Shown here piece by piece: positions 1 to 4,571 of a DNA stretch of 5,050 nucleotides. The number at the start of each line of letters is the position of its first letter. Positions within the stretch are counted from its first letter, which is position 1. The stretch covers positions 1-5,050 of the forward strand of contig JAKAQT010000106.1 in the NCBI GenBank assembly GCA_021819605.1. The letters run 5' to 3'. The DNA comes from Thermoplasmata archaeon. Its GTDB lineage: Archaea; Thermoplasmatota; Thermoplasmata; Thermoplasmatales; Thermoplasmataceae. The notes below the pieces were generated by a model. It searched no databases. It was not told the origin of the DNA and saw nothing but the letters and a program-made list of their open reading frames with translations. The position numbers and the translations under genes are program-made.

Positions 1-181
1 CTAGGCTGTGCCCCTGGATCAGAAGCCCGGCACTGAATCCGGCCATGCCGATAACCAGACCCCCGATCCTGGAAAGAATCCTTGACCCTATGAGCGTACC
101 CACGGCAGCAGACATGTTGTTGCCCGCCACAAGAGCTGTCAGGGTTGTGGCAAGTACCAGTATGATTACTGAGTAGAACAT
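1..181 (-). CDS. PiT-family inorganic anion (phosphate-like) permease, N-terminal part
   Basis: This is the first 60 codons of a membrane permease; the rest lies beyond the left edge. PiT proteins import inorganic phosphate, or sometimes sulfate, across the cytoplasmic membrane using an ion gradient. The translation opens with a hydrophobic helix (residues about 3-19), followed by GNNMSAAVGTLIGSR (20-34), which matches the PiT signature of the form GANDxANxxGTxxGS. A second hydrophobic stretch begins near residue 40. The signature is atypical: the aspartate of GAND is a methionine here, so the substrate is less certain. The ATG (181-179) lies one base after the TAA of the DUF47 gene, written TAAAATG on the minus strand, with no SD sequence. 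This suggests translational coupling in one operon. Family assignment is good; substrate is inferred. Confidence 0.82.
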   Translation of the reverse strand, partial: MFYSVIILVLATTLTALVAGNNMSAAVGTLIGSRILSRIGGLVIGMAGFSAGLLIQGHSL

Positions 182-182
182 T

Positions 183-866
183 TTATCTTGTTATTGACAC
201 ACTGATGGTGTGCACAAGATCCCCTATGTCCTCACAGTCGTCAAGCATGTCATCAAGTTTGTGCACCAGCTCCGTGAGATGCACAAAAATTATGTATGGC
301 AGGCTGTCTGCTGAATTGTAGATTTCGTCTATGAGGTTGTCCTTCAGGTCATCTACCTTCTCCTCAAGCTTCTGTATCAAGTTCCTTGCCTCACCCATTT
401 CCTGGAAATCCTTGGCCTCAAGGAGATGGCGCACCTGGTCAAGAGCCTCCAGATTGTTCTGAAGAATGCGGATGCATACATCATACCCTCTCCTGAGAAA
501 ATCCCTTGTCCAGTCATCAAAACGGTGGGTGTTTTCATGAACTCTTTTAATCTCCCTGCTGACGAAATATGACTTGTCCAGCAGGTCATCGCATGTCTCC
601 ACCAGGGTGATGAGATTGTCCATGAGGTTTGAGCTGATTGCGCCACCTGTTATCTGGTCCTTCATTGAAATTGTTATATCGTCTCCCTTCTTCTCAATGT
701 CCCTGATTATGGCGTTCAGCTGGACTTTCTTGCCATCCTCTATGCTGAGCATCTCTATCAGGGTCTTTGAGGATTTCTCAGCCAGATCCACATACTGAGT
801 GAGATTCTGCAGCTGGTTCCTTTCACCCACAACCATGATTTTCTTCAGGAAATTGGCATTGACCAT
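183..866 (-). CDS. DUF47 / PhoU-like phosphate transport accessory protein
   Basis: A 227-residue, all-helical, acidic protein of the DUF47 family (PhoU-related, usually about 205-220 residues). Members are cytoplasmic partners of PiT permeases and form helical bundles with metal-binding E/D-rich motifs. Visible motifs are EKKGDDI (58-64), ETCDDLLD (90-97), EEKVDDLKD (168-176) and HKLDDMLDDCEDIGD (202-216), spaced as the two three-helix repeats expect. The open frame extends 25 codons further to an ATG at 941, but I chose the ATG at 866. It gives the family length, the extra residues resemble no DUF47 N-terminus, and a TATA box (891-898) sits about 28 nt upstream, as in leaderless archaeal genes. 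The PiT permease follows after 1 nt, so the two probably work together in sensing or gating anion uptake. The exact biochemical role of DUF47 is not settled. Confidence 0.88.
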   Translation of the reverse strand: MVNANFLKKIMVVGERNQLQNLTQYVDLAEKSSKTLIEMLSIEDGKKVQLNAIIRDIEKKGDDITISMKDQITGGAISSNLMDNLITLVETCDDLLDKSYFVSREIKRVHENTHRFDDWTRDFLRRGYDVCIRILQNNLEALDQVRHLLEAKDFQEMGEARNLIQKLEEKVDDLKDNLIDEIYNSADSLPYIIFVHLTELVHKLDDMLDDCEDIGDLVHTISVSITR

Positions 867-890
867 TCTGCTCCCATATTTATCAGGTAT

Positions 891-898
891 TAATATAA
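891..898 (-). promoter_or_regulatory. TATA box for the DUF47-PiT operon
   Basis: On the minus strand this reads TTATATTA, centred about 28 nt before the ATG at 866. That is the spacing for an archaeal promoter whose transcript begins at or next to the start codon. It lies inside the longer open frame that starts at 941, which argues against that longer start. Confidence 0.5.
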
Positions 899-930
899 TG
901 TCATGCAATAGTTCCGCTTTCACCCGTGTG

Positions 931-939
931 GATAAAAAC
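931..939 (+). promoter_or_regulatory. Possible TATA box for marC
   Basis: The plus strand reads GATAAAAAC, centred about 22-23 nt before the marC ATG at 958. The position fits a leaderless or nearly leaderless transcript. A weak purine run AGGGG (947-951) also lies 6 nt before the ATG and could act as a poor ribosome site. Confidence 0.4.
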
Positions 940-957
940 ATTTAACAGGGGCTTGCT

Positions 958-1605
958 ATGACGCTACTATTGCTGAACCTCATAGTATTCTACCTGTCAA
1001 TTGTGGCTACAGTATTCGCAATCCTGAACCCCATAGGTGCTGTGCCAACACTCATGGTTCTCACTGATGGATATACGGTGAGTGAAAAGAAGAGGGTCAT
1101 ATCCAAGAGCATAATGGTCGCTTCCGGCATGATTCTTGGCTTCATGTTTGTAGGAGTTTACATATTTCTTGTTCTGGGCATAGATATTTCTGACTTTAAG
1201 GTCGCAGGAGGGATTCTCCTCTTTAAAGTTGCATTCGACATGCTCCAGGGAAAAGTATCAAACACCAAACTCACCCCCCAGGAAACTCAGGAAAGCATTG
1301 ACAGGGAATCTGTGGGGATTGTCCCAATAGGCACTCCGCTCCTGGCTGGCCCGGGAACCATTACAACCGCAATGATATATTTCAATTCCCCCCAGTATTT
1401 CATATCCGAGAGGATAGCCGTTATACTCGCGGTCGTCACTGTGCTGTTAATATCGTACATAGTTCTAAGGCTGTCAAATCCACTTTTCAACCGCCTGGGA
1501 AAGACTGGGTCTCTCATTATATCCAGGATAATGGGTCTTCTGCTGGCATCAATAGCAATAGAATTCATTACAAGCGGGCTGTTCACCATAATACATACGC
1601 TTTGA
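958..1605 (+). CDS. MarC family integral membrane protein
   Basis: A 215-residue hydrophobic protein of the MarC (UPF0056) family, with about six membrane segments: roughly residues 7-36, 48-76, 80-97, 122-142, 150-171 and 185-212. Family landmarks are FAILNPIGAVPTLMVLT (20-36), GGILLFKVAFDMLQGK (84-99), PIGTPLLAGPGTITT (123-137) and GLLLASIAIEFITSGL (193-208). Length is normal for the family. MarC proteins are conserved in bacteria and archaea but their transport role is unproven; the old link to multiple antibiotic resistance was not upheld. A polar loop at residues 100-119 separates the two halves. The gene is divergent from the DUF47-PiT operon across a short promoter region. An 86-nt gap and a separate TATA box precede the next gene, so co-transcription with it is possible but not required. 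Confidence 0.9.
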   Translation: MTLLLLNLIVFYLSIVATVFAILNPIGAVPTLMVLTDGYTVSEKKRVISKSIMVASGMILGFMFVGVYIFLVLGIDISDFKVAGGILLFKVAFDMLQGKVSNTKLTPQETQESIDRESVGIVPIGTPLLAGPGTITTAMIYFNSPQYFISERIAVILAVVTVLLISYIVLRLSNPLFNRLGKTGSLIISRIMGLLLASIAIEFITSGLFTIIHTL

Positions 1606-1620
1606 ATTACAACCGGCCAG

Positions 1621-1651
1621 GCTAGTGGATCGCATCATGGTTGATCCCAGC
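1621..1651 (+). repeat. Imperfect inverted repeat upstream of the wHTH gene
   Basis: Arms GCTAGTGGATC (1621-1631) and GATCCCAGC (1643-1651) can pair over 9 bp, with two single-base bulges on the left arm and an 11-nt loop. It sits after the marC stop and runs directly into the TATA-like sequence at 1652. It could be the 3' end structure of the marC transcript or an operator overlapping the promoter. No T-run follows, so a classical terminator is not supported. Confidence 0.35.
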
Positions 1652-1661
1652 TATAAATTTA
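1652..1661 (+). promoter_or_regulatory. TATA box for the wHTH gene
   Basis: The sequence TATAAATTTA is a good archaeal TATA element. It predicts a transcript start near 1680-1684, leaving a leader of about 10 nt before the ATG at 1692. A second AT element, TTTAAAA (1666-1672), is centred about 23 nt before that ATG and would give a leaderless transcript. Which one is used cannot be decided from sequence. Confidence 0.5.
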
Positions 1662-1691
1662 TTAGTTTAAAACATTTGGCCCTTTGTTAAA

Positions 1692-2144
1692 ATGTTCAAG
1701 ATGACAGTGGTATCAACTCCAACCAGGGTTATGGATGAGAATATAGACAAGAACATAGCGTATTTCCTGTCAGATATCGGCTACATACCCCGGCTGAATC
1801 CGGGCACGGATTTCCAGGCAATTTCGCAGTCTGCATATTTCAGGCTTTTCAAGGAATGTTTCCTGATGAATCCTGAGAGATACTGGACAGGTGAGGACCT
1901 TCTCACGTACCTCAAGACAAGCCGCACCACCCTTTACAGGCATCTGAACAAGCTCAAGTCCATGGACATACTTGAGGAGATACAGGAAGGCAAGACAAAG
2001 AAGTACAGGATGCGATCCGGGGACATAATGAAGGCGTGGAACTGGGTCGAGGTCAATGTTAAGATGGCACTGGAAAATTACAGGAAAACTGTGGAACACA
2101 TCTGGCGCCTCTCCAGAGCGGAAATCGGCCGCGGCAAAACATAA
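1692..2144 (+). CDS. Winged helix-turn-helix DNA-binding regulator
   Basis: A 150-residue soluble protein with a central winged helix-turn-helix. Helices run from about 66 (TGEDLLTYLK) through the likely recognition helix SRTTLYRHLNKLKSM (77-91). They are followed by a beta wing, EEIQEGKTKKYRM (95-107), of ArsR/MarR-like shape. A helical C-terminal tail (112-142, with AWNWVEVNVKMALENY) may form a dimer contact. The N-terminal 60 residues are not a domain I recognise, and no cysteine or histidine metal site of the ArsR type is evident. An in-frame ATG at 1701 (residue 4) is an alternative start. The gene has its own TATA box, and an SD-led small gene follows, suggesting a two-gene transcript. 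Its target is unknown; self-regulation through the inverted repeat at 1621-1651 is only a guess. Confidence 0.8.
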   Translation: MFKMTVVSTPTRVMDENIDKNIAYFLSDIGYIPRLNPGTDFQAISQSAYFRLFKECFLMNPERYWTGEDLLTYLKTSRTTLYRHLNKLKSMDILEEIQEGKTKKYRMRSGDIMKAWNWVEVNVKMALENYRKTVEHIWRLSRAEIGRGKT

Positions 2145-2173
2145 AGTTTTTTATCAAGTGCTAAATTGCGCGG

Positions 2174-2178
2174 GGAGG
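2174..2178 (+). promoter_or_regulatory. Strong Shine-Dalgarno site deciding a GTG start
   Basis: GGAGG within GGGGAGGGG complements the 3' end of archaeal 16S rRNA and lies 5 nt before the GTG at 2184. The longer frame opening at the TTG at 2166 would place this ribosome site inside the coding region, so the GTG is preferred. Confidence 0.75.
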
Positions 2179-2183
2179 GGAAC

Positions 2184-2501
2184 GTGGCGAAAACAAATCT
2201 TTCCCGGATTGCAGAGATGTTGATGAATATGGATATGATAGAAATTAAAAAGGGGGGCAAGTACAGGGTCATTTCAAATAGCGGAAAGGATGAGCCCATG
2301 GAGACAATGGGTGAATTTGTTGGCTACACACTGCTTGGAGAAGAGGGCGCTGTATGTTTCAGGATTGAGGCTGAAAATGGGAAGAATGTCCTGAGGCTCA
2401 TACCGGTTTCCGGACTTATTGCAATAGAATTCGGCGACGAGGAACTGCTCACGGCAGGTAAGAAAACCGATGATTCGGACAAAACCACCTATTTCAACTG
2501 A
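2184..2501 (+). CDS. Small conserved-looking protein of unknown function
   Basis: A 105-residue protein that I do not recognise. The N-terminus (residues 2-20, with LSRIAEMLMNMDMIEI) looks helical. From about residue 44 it alternates hydrophobic and polar residues as in a small beta barrel or sheet: GEFVGYTLLGEEGAVCFRIE (43-62), then VLRLIPVSGLIAIEFGDEEL (69-88). The tail (91-105) is polar and probably disordered. There is no signal peptide or membrane segment. Translation should begin at the GTG that follows the strong SD sequence. The gene starts 39 nt after the wHTH stop, and this gap contains a T6 run (2147-2152) that might weakly terminate transcription. SD-led starts in this window occur inside operons, so co-expression with the regulator is likely. 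Its last 13 bases overlap the end of thpR on the other strand. Confidence 0.7.
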   Translation: MAKTNLSRIAEMLMNMDMIEIKKGGKYRVISNSGKDEPMETMGEFVGYTLLGEEGAVCFRIEAENGKNVLRLIPVSGLIAIEFGDEELLTAGKKTDDSDKTTYFN

Positions 2502-3010
2502 AATTCTTCCAGGGAATCGTATACCGGCCCCTCGGGCCTCAGTACGCTTCTATAAAGGAAAATGCTTCTGATTTCCTCTATCCACTGAATGTCTGCATAT
2601 TTTTTCTCAAGATCCTGTACATTAACAGGGTCCCGGAACCTTGAAACTGTTATATGCGGAACAAATTTCCTGCTTTCCCTGGTGAAACCGGTAAGGGCGG
2701 AATCCAGTACCCTGTGATTGTACCTGATTTCAGTGGAATCTTCAAGGTTGAGGTAAAGAACTCCTGCAGATGCGGGGGAAGGAAAGGCCGAAAGGCCCCT
2801 GATCCTGACGGTGAACCTGTGAAGCTCCAGTGAACGAATCCGGCTGGAAATGCGATCAACAGAGGCGGGATCAACCTCCCCAAGAAAAATAAAGGTGAAA
2901 TGGAGGTCAGGAGTATTGACCGGCTTGGATACAGGAATGTGCCTGATATCCTGAAAAAGTTCCTTAAGGCCATCAAACCTTGTTATCTTTGAGCCAACAA
3001 AAACTCTCAT
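2489..3010 (-). CDS. thpR: RNA 2',3'-cyclic phosphodiesterase (2'-5' RNA ligase family)
   Basis: A 173-residue enzyme of the 2H phosphoesterase superfamily. It opens 2',3'-cyclic phosphate RNA ends to 2'-phosphate and can join tRNA halves by a 2'-5' bond in vitro. Both catalytic HxT motifs are present: H37-F-T39 in HFTFIFLGE and H119-I-T121 in HITVSRFR. The family's C-terminal pattern of a serine-leucine segment, GPxY, then a leucine-ending strand is at 154-172 (YRSVLRPEGPVYDSLEEFQ). The frame is open to 3079, but I chose the ATG at 3010 because MRVFVGSKI is the typical first strand and the longer version would overlap the upstream gene. An in-frame GTG at 3022 is an alternative start. An SD motif lies at 3025-3031. 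The gene follows the zinc-hairpin membrane gene by 25 nt and is probably co-transcribed. The protein is probably cytosolic. Confidence 0.93.
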   Translation of the reverse strand: MRVFVGSKITRFDGLKELFQDIRHIPVSKPVNTPDLHFTFIFLGEVDPASVDRISSRIRSLELHRFTVRIRGLSAFPSPASAGVLYLNLEDSTEIRYNHRVLDSALTGFTRESRKFVPHITVSRFRDPVNVQDLEKKYADIQWIEEIRSIFLYRSVLRPEGPVYDSLEEFQLK

Positions 3011-3024
3011 GAGATCATTCACAT

Positions 3025-3031
3025 CCTCCCC
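3025..3031 (-). promoter_or_regulatory. Shine-Dalgarno motif before thpR
   Basis: The minus strand reads GGGGAGG just after the stop of the upstream gene. It lies only 2 nt before an in-frame GTG (3022) and 14 nt before the ATG at 3010, so neither spacing is ideal. The motif supports translation from within a two-gene message but does not settle which codon is used. Confidence 0.55.
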
Positions 3032-3035
3032 GTTC

Positions 3036-3398
3036 CTAAGAGGATCGGGAGTGTTTTTCGCCCCTGAGATGCCTCTCATGAAGGTGCAGGTATATGCTGT
3101 TAGCTATGATCCCAGCATAGTAGCCAAAGAATATGAGCAGGAAGGTGTATATGAAATTCAGCTTGAGATTCCTTGTGAGGAAAAATACAGTTGCATAGTA
3201 TATTCCCATCCCGGCGAGTATTGAGATTATGGAATTTCTGCTCATGGCTACATGCAGCTGAGCATTCTGCCCGTTTTCCGATGCGGTTTCCACATAGCCG
3301 AGTCCCCAGCAATTATTGCAGACGTCAAGAACGCCGTTTTCGTCCCTGACCCAGCCTGAGCCGCCACATTTGTCACAGAGAATTCTCAATTCCCTCAC
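3036..3398 (-). CDS. DnaJ-type zinc-hairpin protein with two membrane segments
   Basis: A 120-residue protein of unknown role. Residues 8-35 hold two CxxCxGxG motifs, C8-DK-C11-GGSG and C27-NN-C30-WGLG. These form one four-cysteine zinc-binding hairpin like half of the DnaJ cysteine-rich domain. Two hydrophobic helices follow (about 56-74 and 80-104), then a basic, histidine-rich tail (YLHLHERHLRGEKH). With two membrane passes and a basic tail, both ends probably face the cytoplasm. There is no J domain, so it is not a DnaJ chaperone; the hairpin may bind protein or nucleic acid. The start is a GTG at 3398, supported by TATATA centred 26 nt upstream. A TTG three codons downstream (at 3389) is an alternative, with AGGTGA before it. 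The gene is probably the first of a unit with thpR. Confidence 0.75.
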   Translation of the reverse strand: MRELRILCDKCGGSGWVRDENGVLDVCNNCWGLGYVETASENGQNAQLHVAMSRNSIISILAGMGIYYATVFFLTRNLKLNFIYTFLLIFFGYYAGIIANSIYLHLHERHLRGEKHSRSS

Positions 3399-3421
3399 CT
3401 TAATTTATAATGAATCAAAAG

Positions 3422-3427
3422 TATATA
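3422..3427 (-). promoter_or_regulatory. TATA box for the zinc-hairpin/thpR unit
   Basis: TATATA is centred about 26 nt upstream of the GTG at 3398, giving a leaderless transcript. The element is its own reverse complement, so it could also drive plus-strand transcription starting near 3449. A second AT element (TTATAAATTAA, about 3402-3412) is too close to the GTG to serve it. Confidence 0.5.
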
Positions 3428-3472
3428 GGTTTTGTTATTGAGTAAAAAATGTGCATTACGTGGTCTGAGCAT

Positions 3473-3493
3473 AATAATATGAATGATATTATT
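3473..3493. repeat. Perfect 8-bp palindrome in the divergent intergenic region
   Basis: AATAATAT (3473-3480) and ATATTATT (3486-3493) form perfect inverted arms around a 5-nt spacer. It is mid-way between the zinc-hairpin gene and gcvH, upstream of both promoters, as an operator could be. The surroundings are very AT-rich, so chance occurrence is quite possible. Confidence 0.35.
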
Positions 3494-3520
3494 TTACTTT
3501 TCAAATTCACTCTTGCCCAG

Positions 3521-3533
3521 AATTGATACAATT
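3521..3533. repeat. Small palindrome AATTG-ATA-CAATT
   Basis: Perfect 5-bp arms (3521-3525 and 3529-3533) flank a 3-nt spacer, about 40-50 bp upstream of the proposed gcvH TATA box. It may be a regulator half-site pair. It is short and AT-rich, so the support is weak. Confidence 0.25.
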
Positions 3534-3570
3534 AATATAAACAGGTGAACCGGCGATGATGAGCCATGGA

Positions 3571-3580
3571 TTATATATTT
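3571..3580 (+). promoter_or_regulatory. TATA box for gcvH-rlmE
   Basis: TTATATATTT is centred about 24 nt before the ATG at 3599, the spacing of a leaderless archaeal promoter. It lies inside the longer open frame starting at 3566, which supports the shorter GcvH. A competing AT element, AATATAAA (3534-3541), is centred about 29 nt before 3566. Confidence 0.55.
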
Positions 3581-3598
3581 CACCGCGATCATGGGAGC

Positions 3599-3973
3599 AT
3601 GACAAAGATTCCCGATGGCCTGAAGTACACCAAGACACACGAGTGGTATAGGATAGAGGGAGATACCCTGACAATGGGGATAAGCGACTATGCACAGAAT
3701 CAGCTCACTGATATAGTGTACATAGATCTGCCGTCCAGGGGAACCAAGAGGAAGGCAGGGGAGGCACTGCTTACCATAGAATCCGTGAAGTCGGCCGAGG
3801 ATGTTTACAGCCCGGCAGACGGCGAGGTCACTGATGTGAATTCGGCTCTTGCAGATTCGCCAGAATCAGTGAACAAGGACTGCTATGCAAACTGGATGGT
3901 CAAGATGAAGGTGACCGGGAAGCTGGCCGATTCCATGGATGCCGCCCAGTACAGGAAGTTTATTGGAGAATAA
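3599..3973 (+). CDS. gcvH: Glycine cleavage system H protein
   Basis: A 124-residue lipoyl carrier protein. It shuttles the methylamine group from glycine decarboxylase (P) to aminomethyltransferase (T) and the dihydrolipoyl group to dihydrolipoamide dehydrogenase (L) in the cytoplasm. Family features appear in order: the N-terminal YTKTHEWYRIEG (10-21), GISDYAQNQLTDIVYIDLP (27-45), the lipoylation site ESVKSAEDVYSP with acceptor K64 (61-72), and the G-E-V-x-x-V-N turn after it (75-81), ending in NWMVKMKV (98-105). Length matches the family. I chose the ATG at 3599 because the 11 extra residues from 3566 do not resemble GcvH and would be written over the TATA box. No gcvT or gcvP gene is visible nearby. 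rlmE begins 7 nt after the stop, so the two likely share a message despite unrelated roles. Confidence 0.95.
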   Translation: MTKIPDGLKYTKTHEWYRIEGDTLTMGISDYAQNQLTDIVYIDLPSRGTKRKAGEALLTIESVKSAEDVYSPADGEVTDVNSALADSPESVNKDCYANWMVKMKVTGKLADSMDAAQYRKFIGE

Positions 3974-3980
3974 TCCCGGC

Positions 3981-4571
3981 ATGCCCGATCACAGGGATAA
4001 ATATTATTATCTTGCAAAAAAGGAGCGGTACAGGAGCCGCGCTGCATTCAAGCTGATGGAGATACAGACAAAGTTTGATCTTCTCAGGACCGGGCAATAC
4101 GTCCTTGAAGTGGGATCATCACCTGGCGGATGGTCCCAGATAATCACCAGCATAACAAGAAATCCTGTTATTTCAGTGGATATCAACCAGATGGAACCCC
4201 TGGAAAACGTGATATTTGTCAGGGGGAAGATTGAGGATCCGAGGACGGTAGATAAAATCGGGGAAATAATGCAGGGTGCTGGCATAAAACATTTTCAGGG
4301 GATTGTTTCAGATGCCATGATTCACACCAGTGGAATACATGACAGGGACCACGCTTCATCATACCTGCTGTGCCAGTCCGTGATGAATCTGGTGGGCAGA
4401 TTTCTGGAAGAGGGTGGCTTTGTACTTCTCAAGCAGTTTCAGGGAGATTTGACAGTTCAGTTTGTAAACCAGTGGAAGAAGCATTTCAGGAACTCAAGAA
4501 CAACAAAAGTTTCTGCTTCAAGGGATTCCAGCAGCGAAATTTACATTATCTTTGACGGTTATGTTGCCTGA
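3981..4571 (+). CDS. rlmE: rRNA 2'-O-ribose methyltransferase, RlmE/FtsJ family
   Basis: A 196-residue SAM-dependent methyltransferase that places a methyl group on a ribose 2'-OH. The E. coli member modifies U2552 of 23S rRNA; archaeal members are expected to act on rRNA. The K-D-K-E catalytic set is complete: K24 in YRSRAAFKL, D111 in SDAM, K151 in VLLKQFQG and E186 in SSSEIYII. SAM motif I is LEVGSSPGGWSQ (42-53). Two positions differ from E. coli by eye: a lysine (K83, in RGKIED) where the adenine-contacting aspartate usually is, and SDAMIHTSG in place of SDMAPNxSG. The ATG at 3981 was chosen over an upstream in-frame ATG inside gcvH (3939). It starts the family-like MPDHRDKYYYLAKKERYRSR, and a GGAG (3965-3968) lies 12 nt upstream. 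The stop overlaps the next, convergent gene by 13 nt. Confidence 0.93.
   Translation: MPDHRDKYYYLAKKERYRSRAAFKLMEIQTKFDLLRTGQYVLEVGSSPGGWSQIITSITRNPVISVDINQMEPLENVIFVRGKIEDPRTVDKIGEIMQGAGIKHFQGIVSDAMIHTSGIHDRDHASSYLLCQSVMNLVGRFLEEGGFVLLKQFQGDLTVQFVNQWKKHFRNSRTTKVSASRDSSSEIYIIFDGYVA

Noticed and set aside
867..941. 25-residue N-terminal extension of the DUF47 protein
   Set aside because: It contains the TATA box for the shorter start, has no promoter upstream of 941, and exceeds usual family length.
1287..1589. Minus-strand open frame opposite marC
   Set aside because: MarC family motifs run through the plus strand here, so this is an antisense shadow.
2147..2152. T6 run after the wHTH gene as a terminator
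   Set aside because: It is a single short T-run with no stem, and the next gene has an SD typical of an internal operon gene. It may weakly terminate, but the evidence does not support a call.
2650..2976. Second minus-strand frame inside thpR
   Set aside because: It overlaps both HxT motif regions of ThpR in another frame, is proline-rich and low in family character, and has no ribosome site.
3009..3224. Plus-strand open frame of 71 codons
   Set aside because: It lies opposite the zinc-hairpin gene, whose cysteine motifs and membrane helices show coding on the minus strand. It resembles no protein and has no start signal.
3399..3598. Riboswitch upstream of gcvH
   Set aside because: No glycine-riboswitch-like core or long paired leader was seen, and the gcvH message appears leaderless.
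3556..3623. Possible archaeal C/D box small RNA
   Set aside because: An exact box C (ATGATGA, 3556-3562) and a CTGA (3620-3623) are present, but there is no D'/C' pair, no terminal stem, and the CTGA lies inside gcvH.
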